The notes under the pieces are model-generated. The model saw nothing but the letters and a program-made list of their open reading frames with translations. It was not told the DNA's origin and made no database searches. A stretch of 64,000 nucleotides of DNA from Williamsia limnetica (GTDB lineage: Bacteria; Actinomycetota; Actinomycetes; Mycobacteriales; Mycobacteriaceae), in contig NZ_QJSP01000011.1 in the NCBI RefSeq assembly GCF_003217475.1, positions 186,001 through 250,000 on the forward strand. Direction: 5' to 3'. Within the stretch, counting starts at the first letter, position 1. Each line of letters opens with the position of its first letter. This document shows, piece by piece, positions 10,539 through 19,319 of the stretch. The position numbers were made by a program, and so were the translations under genes.

Positions 10539-10640
10539 GTAAGGAAAATTCAGTGTGGCCGAACACTAACACCGGTACTTTGCCTGCAAAAGGTGTGCGA
10601 TCAGTCGTCGCGCAGCGCCGCGTCCGCTAGGTTGGCAGAC

Positions 10641-11171
10641 GTGAGTTCACCACGAATTGCCCCTGGTACGTTCCGCGAACTGGGGCCCTTCAATTGGTTG
10701 TTCAGCAAGGGGGCGGCACGTGTCATCGGGGCATCCGACGCGCACATCTTTTCCACCCTCGGCCGGACGAAGGGCCTGTTCCGCGGCTGGTTGCACTACT
10801 CGAGTCGAATGATGCCTTTTGGCAAGCTGTCTCGTCATTCCACCGAGTTGGTCATCATCCGGACCGCCCATCTGCGCAAGTGCGAGTACGAGCTCGATCA
10901 CCACAAGCGCCTCGGCAGACGGGCCGGCATCGACGAGGCCGAGTTCTCGCGAATCCTACAGGGGCCCGGTGCCGGGTGGACCGGGCTCGACGAGGTTCTC
11001 CTGCGCGCTGTGGATGAGTTGGTGGGCACCAAGGACCTCAGCGACCTGGCATGGAAAGAACTGGCCGAGCACCTCGACGAACGCGAGTTGATCGAGTTCG
11101 TCTTGCTTGTAGGCCAATATGATTCGCTGGCAACCACCATCGGGACCCTTCGGATCGAACGGGATTTTTGA
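10641..11171 (+). CDS. Carboxymuconolactone decarboxylase (AhpD-like) family protein
   Basis: A 176-residue protein of the CMD/AhpD fold. The family core STELVIIRTAHLRKCEYELDHH lies at about residues 73-93; it keeps one cysteine, a glutamate and the HH pair, but not the CxxC of true AhpD. Many such proteins are found in actinobacteria without a defined substrate. The GTG at 10641 is chosen because the much longer open frame upstream runs through the opposite-strand transporter genes. The next gene starts with a four-base overlap (TTGA), which suggests a two-gene operon. Confidence 0.8.
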   Translation: MSSPRIAPGTFRELGPFNWLFSKGAARVIGASDAHIFSTLGRTKGLFRGWLHYSSRMMPFGKLSRHSTELVIIRTAHLRKCEYELDHHKRLGRRAGIDEAEFSRILQGPGAGWTGLDEVLLRAVDELVGTKDLSDLAWKELAEHLDERELIEFVLLVGQYDSLATTIGTLRIERDF

Positions 11172-11914
11172 GTACGGCGCTGCGGCGGGCGCGAGGACTG
11201 CTCGATGTGTCGCGGCTGAACGGCCCTGTCGACGACAGCCGGGGGTACCTCGACCTTCTCGGACCGCCGGAGGCCGCTGCCAGCAGCACATTGTGGGTGA
11301 TGCAGAACCCGGTGTTCGCGGCCGTCTACGAACGCGCCTGGCGTCCGGTGTTCACACGGCTGTACAGCCTTGGTGGCACCTCGGCCGCGGAGTTCGACCG
11401 GCGCCTGGTGACCCACCTGGGGCGGCCGGGTGATCGGACGATACTCGATGTCGCCTGCGGCCCTGGCAATTACACCCGTCGACTCTCGGAAAAGCTGACC
11501 GGGGACGGACTGTGCATCGGGCTCGACTTCTCGGTACCGATGGTCACCAAAGCCGTCGCGGACAACAGTGGGGAACGCGTCGCGTACGTGCGCGGCGACG
11601 CCCACCGGCTACCGTTCGCCGACCACTCCATCGACACGGTCTGCTGCCTGGCCGCGCTGTACCTCATCTCCGATCCGCATGAGGTCATCGACGAACTCGC
11701 GCGGGTGGTCGCGCCCGGCGGCGAGGTCGCCATCTTCACCTCGCTTCGAACCCGGCTGACTTCTTCGCGCGTGGTGAACAAGATCGCGGCCCGCAGCGGT
11801 TACCGGCTGTTCGGCCGCGACGAGGTGACAGATCGGCTACGTGCGAACGGCCTTGTCGAGGTGGAGCAGACGATCACCGGGCAAGCCCAGTACGTCACCG
11901 CCCGCAAGCCGTGA
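11168..11914 (+). CDS. Class I SAM-dependent methyltransferase
   Basis: A 248-residue protein with a Rossmann-like methyltransferase domain. Motif I is ILDVACGPGNYTRRL (about residue 91), an acidic GLDFS ends strand 2, GDAHRLPFAD is the motif around the adenine, and LARVVAPGGEVAIF is the post-III loop. The N-terminal 50 residues recall UbiE/Coq5-like enzymes that act on lipids or quinones, with a Trm112-like leader absent. Substrate unknown. TTG start, overlapping the CMD stop by four bases. Confidence 0.82.
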   Translation: MSTALRRARGLLDVSRLNGPVDDSRGYLDLLGPPEAAASSTLWVMQNPVFAAVYERAWRPVFTRLYSLGGTSAAEFDRRLVTHLGRPGDRTILDVACGPGNYTRRLSEKLTGDGLCIGLDFSVPMVTKAVADNSGERVAYVRGDAHRLPFADHSIDTVCCLAALYLISDPHEVIDELARVVAPGGEVAIFTSLRTRLTSSRVVNKIAARSGYRLFGRDEVTDRLRANGLVEVEQTITGQAQYVTARKP

Positions 11915-11947
11915 TCCAGCCCGCTTCGCGCAACGGGCCCTCGCGGG

Positions 11948-12646
11948 TCAGAGTGCGTGCAAGTTCTTCGCGGTCGGTGACTTCTCGACGCTGTCCGGGT
12001 CGGGGTTGGTATGAAGCACCCGGTCGGCGGTGCCGGATGTGGTGACCGTGAACCAGTAGTGCTCGTTCTTGTAGTGGTGGAAGCGGTGGTTGCGCCAGGT
12101 CGCCTTGTACAAGGCGGTCTTGGGTTTGTAGTCGGTGTGGATGAGGTAGTGGGTCCACTCGTAGACCAGACCGAGCGCGCCCAGCGTGATCATGAAGGTC
12201 AGCCCCAGACCCACGCGACCGAAGGCGAATACGCCGAGCACCACCGCTACGGGCAGTACACCGCACAACACCTGCCATGGGATGAAGATCAGCGGGATGT
12301 CGCGGGGGTCTCGGTGGTGTTCTCGATGCTTGCGGGACAGCAGCGAATCCAGCGTGAGCCGGCCGAGCGCTCTGGGTCGCCAGTGCAGGATGAAAACATG
12401 AATCAACCACTCCGACAGTGGGAACGACACGACCATCAGCACCGGGACGAGGGCGTCGGTCCACGCCCAGCCGCCAACAACCAGCCTGGCGATCACCGCC
12501 GCGGTGAGGAACGCCGCGATCATCCAGGGAGTGGGGTGGCGCACGAACTCTCGAAGAGCGGAGCCCAGCGTCACTGCGCGTCGCTGAGTGCGTAGCGTGC
12601 GTTCGTCCGCTCGGACCTGGCCGCGGGCTGTGCGATCAGTGGTCAT
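11948..12646 (-). CDS. Sterol desaturase/fatty acid hydroxylase family membrane protein
   Basis: A 232-residue membrane enzyme of the diiron hydroxylase superfamily. Histidine clusters are HREHH, HYLIH and NHRFHHYKNEH, and at least four hydrophobic segments surround them. Members hydroxylate or desaturate fatty acyl, sterol or carotenoid substrates; which one here is unknown. Two ATGs (12652 and 12646) are possible; 12646 is preferred because GAGG lies six bases upstream. The start overlaps the end of the FadR-type gene by 11 bases, so the regulator and enzyme are coupled. Confidence 0.82.
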   Translation of the reverse strand: MTTDRTARGQVRADERTLRTQRRAVTLGSALREFVRHPTPWMIAAFLTAAVIARLVVGGWAWTDALVPVLMVVSFPLSEWLIHVFILHWRPRALGRLTLDSLLSRKHREHHRDPRDIPLIFIPWQVLCGVLPVAVVLGVFAFGRVGLGLTFMITLGALGLVYEWTHYLIHTDYKPKTALYKATWRNHRFHHYKNEHYWFTVTTSGTADRVLHTNPDPDSVEKSPTAKNLHAL

Positions 12647-13445
12647 CGTCATCCTCGGTCTTTGGCAGCGATTCTTCTTCTGACTCTGACAAGAATTCTT
12701 CCGCTGTCTCCGACAGGGCCTGCTGCAGAAGTTCTTCCATCTCCCCGAAGGCCGACAGCAATGCCGTGGTCGCGGGTTCGAGCAAGACCGCCGCCGCGCG
12801 TGCGGCCGCACTCGGGTCGCGTCTCGCGATGGAGTCGACGATCCGTCGATAGCCATCGGCATTACCGACCTCACCCGACAAGGCGGACGCGAGGGCAGGC
12901 AGCGCCGGCTCGTACGCGGTACGCATCGTGTTGTACATCAGCCGGAATGCGATCGAGTCGGCCCCGTCGACGATGGCATCCCAGAAGTCGAGCGCTGCCA
13001 CTTGCTGCCCGATGGGATCGGAGAGCTCCGCCAGATGTGCAGCCGCCTCGCGAGCTACAGCGATCTGGTCCTCGGTGGCGCGTAGCGCGGCGAGTTCGGC
13101 GACCTTGGGTCCGATATGGGCTCGGGCTTCGACCACCGACCGGGCGACCGCGACGTCGAGTTCGCCGCCACGGATGAGCAACTTCGGGAGCAGGTCGAGG
13201 CCACCGAAGCGGCGCAGATCGCGAACCGTCGTACCACCGCCCTGACGGATGGTCACGAGCCCGGCGGCGGCGACCCGCTTCATCGCCTCGCGCACCGCCG
13301 GACGCGAGACACCGAGGACCCGGGCGAGCTCACGCTCACTGGGAAGGTTCTCACCTGCACGGAGCTCCCCGCTCACGACGCCCTCGACGATCTGATCGAA
13401 GACGTCTTCGGGAACGCTACGGTGCTCGATCGGTTGGAACGCCAT
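12636..13445 (-). CDS. FadR/GntR-family transcriptional regulator
   Basis: A 269-residue regulator from MAFQPIEH. The N-terminal winged helix (VFDQIVEGVVSGELRAGENL then LPSERELARVLGVSRPAVREAM) is typical GntR and the rest is an FCD ligand-binding domain. The C-terminus is an unusual acidic tail (EEFLSESEEES...EDDDDH). It resembles the lipid-responsive regulator Rv0494 of mycobacteria; together with the overlapping hydroxylase gene this suggests a lipid signal. The amidase gene starts divergently 88 bases away, so it may be a target. Confidence 0.85.
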   Translation of the reverse strand: MAFQPIEHRSVPEDVFDQIVEGVVSGELRAGENLPSERELARVLGVSRPAVREAMKRVAAAGLVTIRQGGGTTVRDLRRFGGLDLLPKLLIRGGELDVAVARSVVEARAHIGPKVAELAALRATEDQIAVAREAAAHLAELSDPIGQQVAALDFWDAIVDGADSIAFRLMYNTMRTAYEPALPALASALSGEVGNADGYRRIVDSIARRDPSAAARAAAVLLEPATTALLSAFGEMEELLQQALSETAEEFLSESEEESLPKTEDDDDH

Positions 13446-13533
13446 GACGACCACGCTAGAAGCTCGGTGGCAACAGGTCAAGTGGTCTTACCAATTCGCA
13501 CCGCTCCTCCGGCTCTGCGTTACCGTGTCAGCC

Positions 13534-14964
13534 ATGACTGAACGCACGCATGTTCACGCCTTCGGCGACGATGCACTGGGAGACCTGGACGCGACCGGGG
13601 TCGCCGCCGCGATCGCGTCCCGGGAGATCAGTGCCCGGGAGGCCGCGGAGGCTGCGATCGCCCGGGCCGAACTGGTCGATCCGACGCTGAACGCACTCGC
13701 CCTGCGAGACTTCGACCGAGCGCTCGACGCCGCGGATTCGCCGCCGCACGGCATCTTCTCCGGCGTACCGACCTTCATCAAAGACAACACCGACCTCGAC
13801 GGTTTGCCGACCGGCCACGGATCGCAGGCGGTGCATCCGAAGGCGAAGAGGAAGACCGAACCATTCGCCGACCAGTACCTGTCGACCGGTATGACAATGC
13901 TCGGCAAGACGACATTGCCCGAGTTCGGCTTCAACGCCACCACCGAGTTCGAGTCACGTCCGCCGACCCGAAACCCTTGGCACACCGGATACTCCAGCGG
14001 AGCCTCATCGGGCGGGTCGGCAGCTTTGGTGGCAGCCGGCGTGGTACCCATCGCGCACGCCAACGACGGTGGCGGATCGATTCGCATCCCCGCCGCCGCA
14101 TGCGGTCTGGTCGGACTGAAGCTCACGCGCCATCGCGAGGTGCAGTCGCTGCAGGGCAAGCAGATGCCCGTCGACATCGTCTCCAACGGAGCCGTCACCC
14201 GGACCGTCCGAGACACCGCCGCGTTCGTGGCTGCACTCGAGAAGTACCGGCCGGCGAAGAAGCTGCCCGCGATCGGCACCGTTTCCGGCGCATCGGACCG
14301 TCGCCTGCGGATCGGACTCATCACCGATTCGATCGTCGGCGAACCCACCGACCCCGAGACCGCAGCGGCGGTTCTGCAGACGGCCGAACTGCTCTCCTCC
14401 CTTGGTCACGAGGTCTCGGAGTTCGCGGTACCGACCGACCACACCTTCGCGCGCGACTTCCTGCACTATTGGGCGCTGATGGCGTTCTCCACCCAGTATT
14501 TCGGGAAGATGGTCACCGGAGACGCGTTCGACCGGTCGAAGACCGATGCCCTGACCAAGGGGTTGGCCCGCAACTTCCTTCGTCGCCCCTGGCTCACACC
14601 GGTGTCCATCCGCGGCCTCAAACGCAGCGAGGTCAAATACCGTGAAGCGTTCGAGAACCTCGATGTCGTACTGTCGCCCGTGTTGGGCCACACCACCCCG
14701 GAGCTCGGGTTCCTCTCCCCTGCAGCCGGATTCGACGTGATGTTCCCACGCCTGGTCAACTACGTGAGCTTCACTCCACTGAACAACGCCGCCGGCGGTC
14801 CCGCCATCTCCCTACCGCTGGGTCGCACCACGACCGGGTTGCCGATCGGGGTGCACTTCTCGGCCGCACACGGTGACGAGCGGACCCTACTGGAGTTGGC
14901 CTTCGAGCTCGAAGCCGCGCAGCCGTTCGCCCGGATCCAGGACCAGACACAAACCGCCGGCTGA
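13534..14964 (+). CDS. Amidase (amidase signature family)
   Basis: A 476-residue hydrolase of amides or short peptides. The Ser-cisSer-Lys triad is visible: the lysine in PTFIKDNTD (about residue 88), and the Gly/Ser-rich segment YSSGASSGGSAAL (about 160-172) followed by GGGSIRIPA, which carries the nucleophilic serine. The ATG at 13534 matches the family N-terminus (LGDLDATGVAAAIASREIS). Specificity cannot be read from the sequence. It is divergent from the FadR-type gene and convergent with the RecQ gene. Confidence 0.9.
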   Translation: MTERTHVHAFGDDALGDLDATGVAAAIASREISAREAAEAAIARAELVDPTLNALALRDFDRALDAADSPPHGIFSGVPTFIKDNTDLDGLPTGHGSQAVHPKAKRKTEPFADQYLSTGMTMLGKTTLPEFGFNATTEFESRPPTRNPWHTGYSSGASSGGSAALVAAGVVPIAHANDGGGSIRIPAAACGLVGLKLTRHREVQSLQGKQMPVDIVSNGAVTRTVRDTAAFVAALEKYRPAKKLPAIGTVSGASDRRLRIGLITDSIVGEPTDPETAAAVLQTAELLSSLGHEVSEFAVPTDHTFARDFLHYWALMAFSTQYFGKMVTGDAFDRSKTDALTKGLARNFLRRPWLTPVSIRGLKRSEVKYREAFENLDVVLSPVLGHTTPELGFLSPAAGFDVMFPRLVNYVSFTPLNNAAGGPAISLPLGRTTTGLPIGVHFSAAHGDERTLLELAFELEAAQPFARIQDQTQTAG

Positions 14965-15002
14965 CCCATCACCGAGCAGGCCAACCAGCCGCCGAGCGCG
15001 CC

Positions 15003-17099
15003 TCAACTGACGCTTGCGAGGGCGAACGGCAGCACCTCGGAGACACCTGCGCGTCGAAGTTGCCTGCCGGCCATGGTCAGCGTCCAACCGGTGTCGGCGA
15101 GATCGTCCACCAACAGCACCGGTCCGGTGAGTTGCCCGATCATTGCCGGGTCGGGCTCCATCCAGGAATCCGTCAGCGCCGCAACACGATACGCCGAGTT
15201 CGCTGCAGTCACCGGCCTGTGGTCGTCCCGGTACTGCAACGTCCCGAGGTTGGTCAGCCTGCCGAGTTCGGACAGGCGAGAGACGACAGACGAGATCAAG
15301 ATCGGGTGACTCACCGAGTCGAGCCCCATGATCGCTGTCGGCCGGTTCTGCCAGGGCCACGCTGCGAGCACAGCGACGGCGGCTTTGACCACTTCTTCGG
15401 GGGCCGGCCCGTCGGGTTCGTCGAGCAGCCGTCGCAATCGCGTTCCCCACCCGAGGTCGCTCAGGCGTCCGATGACCCGGCCCATCGACGGACCGTCGCC
15501 GATCTTGCCCGACAGCTCGATACCCAGCTTCTTCATCCCGGTCGGCCACTGCTTCCGCGGCGCCAATTCGACACCGGGTCGCTGCAATTGGTCTCGGGCA
15601 GCGTCGACGGACGCCGAATCAACGGTTGCGGAATAACGTTGCCCGGAACAGTTGTCGCACCGACCACACTTGCTGCCCGGTACGAGGTCCGGATCGTCCA
15701 GTTGCGCACGCAGGAAGGCCATGCGGCAGTCGTCGGTACTCTGGTAGTCCAGCATCGCCTGCTGCTCACGCCGCCGCGCTTGCTCGAGTTTCTCGTAGCG
15801 GGCCTCGTCGTACGACCACGGTTCCCCGGTACTGAGCCAGCCGCCTTTGACCCGGCGGACAGCACCGTCGACGTCGAGGACCTTGAGCACCATCTCCAGC
15901 CTGGACCGGCCCAGATCGACGAGTGGTTCGAGTGCGGGTGTCGACTGCGGTCGCTCGGTGTCGAGCACGTCGATGACTCTGCGCACCAACGTTTCCGAAG
16001 GAAAGGCGACCGAGGCGAAGTATCGCCAGATCTCCTGGTCCTCACTGCCGGGTAGCAGGATCACCTCAGCACTCGCTGTTGATCGCCCTGCACGCCCGAC
16101 CTGCTGGTAGTAGGCGATCGGCGATGACGGCGCACCCAGGTGGATGACAAATCCGAGGTCGGGTTTGTCGAAGCCCATCCCGAGGGCAGAGGTCGCGACC
16201 AGGGCCTTGACCCGATTTGCCAGCAGATCGGCTTCGAGTTGCTCCCGTTCTGCCGAGTCCGTCGCCCCCGTGTACGCGGCGACCTTGTGACCGAGGTCGG
16301 TCAGCAAGGTCGCGACGTCACGCGCGGTGGCGACGGTGAGGGTGTAGATGATGCCGGACCCTTCGATCGAATCGATGTGCGCGGCAAGCCAGGCCACTCG
16401 TTCGGCCGATGTCGGGACTTTCACCACCGACAGGTGCAGGGATTCGCGATCGAGTCCGCCTCGCAGGACCAGGGTGTCGCCGCCACCGACTCCGAGTTGA
16501 GCGGCCACATCGTCGACGACCCGGTCGTTGGCAGTCGCGGTGGTCGCCAAGACCGGCACATCGGTGCCGAGTTCGGCGACCAGCGTCCGGATACGGCGGT
16601 AGTCGGGGCGGAAGTCGTGTCCCCAGTCCGAGACACAGTGCGCTTCGTCGACCACGACGAGTCCGGCGTCAGCAGCGAGCGCAGGCAGTACGTTGTCGCG
16701 AAAGTCGGGATTGTTCAATCGTTCCGGGCTGACCAGCAGAACATCGAGGTCCCCGTCGGCCACCCGCTGGTGGATGTCGTCCCATTCGGTGACGTTCCCG
16801 GAGTTGATCGTCGCCGCCTTCACCCCGGCGCGTTCGGCGGAGGCGACCTGGTTGCGCATCAACGCCAGCAACGGCGACACGATGACCGTCGCACCGCGAC
16901 CCTGGGCGCGCAGTAGCTTGGCGGCGATGAAATACACCGCCGACTTGCCCCATCCGGTGCGCTGGACCACCAGTGCACGACGACGTTGCACCACCAGTGC
17001 CTCGATGGCGGTCCATTGATCATCACGGAGTGTGGCCGCAGGTCCGGCGAGCTGCTCGAGGATCTCTTGCGCCTGTTCACGGGTTGCGGTGGTCGTCAT
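15003..17099 (-). CDS. RecQ-family helicase fused to a C-terminal phosphoribosyltransferase-like domain
   Basis: A 698-residue protein. Helicase motifs appear in order: RDDQWTAI, Walker A GWGKSAVYF, SPLLALMRNQ, VVDEAHCVSDWG, ATTATAN, then GIIYTLTVATARDV, ATSALGMGFDKPD and YQQVGRAGR. A zinc-like cluster (CRMAF...CGRCDNC) follows. The last 60 residues carry VLLVDDLADTGWT, a PRPP-loop signature of phosphoribosyltransferases. RecQ proteins unwind DNA 3' to 5' in recombination repair; the added domain is known in actinobacterial relatives but its role is unclear. The ATG at 17099 is chosen; an in-frame extension would translate the 21-bp repeat array and is rejected. Confidence 0.88.
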   Translation of the reverse strand: MTTTATREQAQEILEQLAGPAATLRDDQWTAIEALVVQRRRALVVQRTGWGKSAVYFIAAKLLRAQGRGATVIVSPLLALMRNQVASAERAGVKAATINSGNVTEWDDIHQRVADGDLDVLLVSPERLNNPDFRDNVLPALAADAGLVVVDEAHCVSDWGHDFRPDYRRIRTLVAELGTDVPVLATTATANDRVVDDVAAQLGVGGGDTLVLRGGLDRESLHLSVVKVPTSAERVAWLAAHIDSIEGSGIIYTLTVATARDVATLLTDLGHKVAAYTGATDSAEREQLEADLLANRVKALVATSALGMGFDKPDLGFVIHLGAPSSPIAYYQQVGRAGRSTASAEVILLPGSEDQEIWRYFASVAFPSETLVRRVIDVLDTERPQSTPALEPLVDLGRSRLEMVLKVLDVDGAVRRVKGGWLSTGEPWSYDEARYEKLEQARRREQQAMLDYQSTDDCRMAFLRAQLDDPDLVPGSKCGRCDNCSGQRYSATVDSASVDAARDQLQRPGVELAPRKQWPTGMKKLGIELSGKIGDGPSMGRVIGRLSDLGWGTRLRRLLDEPDGPAPEEVVKAAVAVLAAWPWQNRPTAIMGLDSVSHPILISSVVSRLSELGRLTNLGTLQYRDDHRPVTAANSAYRVAALTDSWMEPDPAMIGQLTGPVLLVDDLADTGWTLTMAGRQLRRAGVSEVLPFALASVS

Positions 17100-17162
17100 G
17101 ACCCCATGGTGCCCTGTACCGCCGACAGTTCTCGAATCTGCTCCACATGCAGCGGAGTGAAC

Positions 17163-17330
17163 CGACGACCGTGCCCATCCGACCGCCGACCGTGCCGAAC
17201 CAACCGCCGACCGTGCCCATCCGACCATCGACCGTGCCGAACCAACCGCCGACCGTGCCCATCCGACCATCGACCGTGCCGAACCAACCGCCGACCGTGC
17301 CCGTCCGACCATCGACCGTGCCGATCAGAC
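17163..17330 (+). repeat. Array of eight 21-bp repeats, core CGACCGTGCC (forward orientation)
   Basis: The core CGACCGTGCC recurs at an exact 21-base step from 17166 to 17322, eight times. Units alternate between CCGCCGACCGTGCCCATCCG-like and CCATCGACCGTGCCGAACCA-like forms, giving a 42-base higher order. There is no variable spacer. It fills most of the gap between the divergent RecQ and DUF559 genes. The same core, inverted, forms the array at 18287-18400 on the other side of the DUF559 gene. Confidence 0.9.
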
Positions 17331-17397
17331 GTGCGAGCAACATCCACAATCTGTTATCTCGGGGAACCGCTTCCAGGTCGCCAACGTCCATCTTTGT

Positions 17398-18273
17398 ATG
17401 ACGTTTGGAGACAGACCGTTCTGGGGGCCCGACGCGCCGCTCCCCGACGGCATCACGCGCCGCATGATGGAGCGGAACCATCGCAGGATGCATCGGGGTG
17501 TTCGGGTCAGCGCAACGAAGGTGCTTGGCCCGCACGACCTGATCGACGGTGCACTCCTTCGGGCGGGACCGGGTGCGGTGCTATCCGGGTTGTCCGCAGC
17601 GTTCCTCCACGGAATCACCTGGTACGACGCGGACTCCGAAATCGAGATCAGTCGCCATGCCACGGGGCAAGGGCGCTGCCGTGGAAGGGTTCGAGTCGTG
17701 CGCTCCGATCTATCACTCGACGATGTCATGCTCATCGACGGTCGGCGTGTCACCACACCTATCCGGACCGCATATGATCTGGGGCGGCGGCCTCCTCACT
17801 GGCGAGCCCTCGGCCGTCTCGACGATCTGGTCAAAGCCGCGGACATCGATCTTCCGTCGTTCTGGCGCTATGTCGTCGAACATCCCGGCACGCGCGGCAT
17901 TCGACAGATTCGCGAGTTGATACCCCACATCGATCCATTGTCGGAGTCTCCACCGGAGAGCTGGCTGCGGCTTTTAATTGTCGAGGGCGAACTCCCGCGT
18001 CCAGAGGCACAGATCTCCGTATTGGACGACAACGGGTATGAGTTCGCTCGAATGGATCTCGGGTACCGCCGCTACAAGATCGGAATCGAGTTCGACGGAA
18101 TCGAGTTCCATGAAACTGCCGAACAACGAGCGCATGATGCCGCTCGGGACGCCCGGCTCAGCCGGCTGGGTTGGGTCGTCGTTCGGGTCACGGGTGACAG
18201 GATGCGCGACGAGTCCGATGAATTGGTGAATGAGATCAACCAGCATCTACGCGACCGCGGCGCCTACCGGTGA
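17398..18273 (+). CDS. AbiEi-like winged-helix plus DUF559 (Vsr-like) nuclease-fold protein
   Basis: A 291-residue protein of a common actinobacterial family. The N-terminal half (GALLRAGPGAVLSGLSAAFLHGI) resembles the AbiEi antitoxin C-terminal region. The C-terminal 110 residues look like a DUF559/PD-(D/E)XK fold: ESPPESWLRLLIVEGELP, then ARMDLGYRRYKIGIEFDG, the probable catalytic D and E-K-x-E-like strand, and RLSRLGWVVVRVTGD at the end, as in very-short-patch endonucleases. The function is not established. The gene is bracketed by inverted arrays of the 21-bp repeat, which is unusual. Confidence 0.75.
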   Translation: MTFGDRPFWGPDAPLPDGITRRMMERNHRRMHRGVRVSATKVLGPHDLIDGALLRAGPGAVLSGLSAAFLHGITWYDADSEIEISRHATGQGRCRGRVRVVRSDLSLDDVMLIDGRRVTTPIRTAYDLGRRPPHWRALGRLDDLVKAADIDLPSFWRYVVEHPGTRGIRQIRELIPHIDPLSESPPESWLRLLIVEGELPRPEAQISVLDDNGYEFARMDLGYRRYKIGIEFDGIEFHETAEQRAHDAARDARLSRLGWVVVRVTGDRMRDESDELVNEINQHLRDRGAYR

Positions 18274-18286
18274 AGATATGGGCGAA

Positions 18287-18400
18287 GTCGACGGTCAGAT
18301 GAGCACGGTCGACGGTCAGATCGGCACGGTCGGCGGTCAGATGAGCACGGTCGGCGGTCAGATCGGCACGGTCGGCGGTCAGATCGGCACGGTCGGCGGT
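18287..18400 (-). repeat. Array of five 21-bp repeats, same core in inverted orientation
   Basis: GCACGGTCG starts at 18303, 18324, 18345, 18366 and 18387, an exact 21-base step. Read on the minus strand the unit is CGCCGACCGTGCCGATCTGA with small variants (CTC for CCG). It fills the gap between the convergent DUF559 and AlkA-like genes. Confidence 0.9.
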
Positions 18401-18403
18401 TTG

Positions 18404-19312
18404 TCAGATGTTCCGGTAGTCGCGGGTCGGCATTTTGGGCGCCCGGCGGGCGGGCATCTTCGTGTACAGCATGATCAGGCGAATGACCCGGAAGCGATGC
18501 CCTGCATACGGTTCGAGCAACTCGAGCATCCGGTCGTCATCGATGCGCTGGCCGATCAACGCCAGCCCGACCAGAGACGGGACGTGGAAGTCGCCCACCG
18601 GGACCGCGTCCGCATCGCCCACGGCCCGATAGCGGACCTCCGCGGCTGTCCATGGACCGATCCCACGCAGCAACTCCAGCCGATCCACCTTGCGTTCGAT
18701 GTCGTAACCCGCGGCGTGGACGATGGTGCGGCGCCGCGGCGGTTCGGCACCACTTGCATGCCACTCCCACTGAGGTATCTCCCGCCAGACCTCGCGCGGC
18801 GGAGGCACTTTCATACTGGGCGACCCCGGCGCCGGTTCGCCGTACTTGTTGACGATGTACCGCCACGCCCGCCACGCCTCGCGCCCGGTGACCTTCTGCT
18901 CCAGCACCGCCGCAGCCAACGCCTCCCATACGCGGTCGGTGCGGCCGATCCGCAGGCCCTGCCCCAGATGCGCCAGCCGGCCGACGATGTCGTCGCGAAC
19001 GACGAACTCTTCTTTGTTGTCCTCGCTGCCGAGCATCAGCGGCATCTGGTCGAGAAGCCACGCACTGCCCGGACCCCACGCCCGTCCGAGAACCGCTCCC
19101 CCCGATCGCGACACCGCCAACGTCCCCGGACCGTCCGGCGTGTGTACGGCCCGCCAGATCGAGCCGTTCGGGGCATATTTCATGGCCGGGTCGCCGCTAC
19201 CGCGCCGGTGCAAGCCCATGGTGACCCGGATATCCAGCGGCCACGGCGGCGTCCACAGCCTGGAAACAGGCGTTGGGCCCGGCGAATCATCACCGGGCCC
19301 AACGTCTGACAT
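18404..19312 (-). CDS. DNA-3-methyladenine glycosylase-like (HhH-GPD, AlkA type) protein
   Basis: A 302-residue protein with the helix-hairpin-helix LLRGIGPWTAAEVRYRAVG (about residues 215-233) and the catalytic aspartate in GDFHVPS. AlkA enzymes remove alkylated purines to start base excision repair. The N-terminus RLWTPPWPLDIRVTMG matches the family's first strand, so the only useful start is the ATG at 19312. The stop of lpd is seven bases upstream, but a strong hairpin lies inside the first codons, so expression from the lpd transcript would be limited. Confidence 0.82.
   Translation of the reverse strand: MSDVGPGDDSPGPTPVSRLWTPPWPLDIRVTMGLHRRGSGDPAMKYAPNGSIWRAVHTPDGPGTLAVSRSGGAVLGRAWGPGSAWLLDQMPLMLGSEDNKEEFVVRDDIVGRLAHLGQGLRIGRTDRVWEALAAAVLEQKVTGREAWRAWRYIVNKYGEPAPGSPSMKVPPPREVWREIPQWEWHASGAEPPRRRTIVHAAGYDIERKVDRLELLRGIGPWTAAEVRYRAVGDADAVPVGDFHVPSLVGLALIGQRIDDDRMLELLEPYAGHRFRVIRLIMLYTKMPARRAPKMPTRDYRNI
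19271..19304 (-). terminator. Perfect hairpin, lpd terminator within the start of the next gene
   Basis: CGTTGGGCCCGG pairs perfectly with CCGGGCCCAACG around a 10-base loop. It is 16 bases past the lpd stop and within codons 3-14 of the AlkA-like gene. Confidence 0.65.
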
Positions 19313-19319
19313 GGATACT

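Noticed and set aside
9006-10640. Long plus-strand frame ahead of the CMD gene
   Set aside because: It is the antisense of the ABC transporter genes; only the part from GTG 10641 has homology.
17100-17312. N-terminal extension of the RecQ protein through the repeat array
   Set aside because: The extension is a translation of the repeats; the family starts at the ATG at 17099.
17147-17401. Plus-strand reading frame with repeated PPTVPIR/PPTVPNQ units
   Set aside because: A 21-bp repeat keeps all frames open, and the same core occurs in other places in other frames; no ribosome site or family. It is DNA repeat, not protein.
17163-18400. CRISPR array
   Set aside because: The units are contiguous 21-mers without unique spacers, and there are no cas genes.
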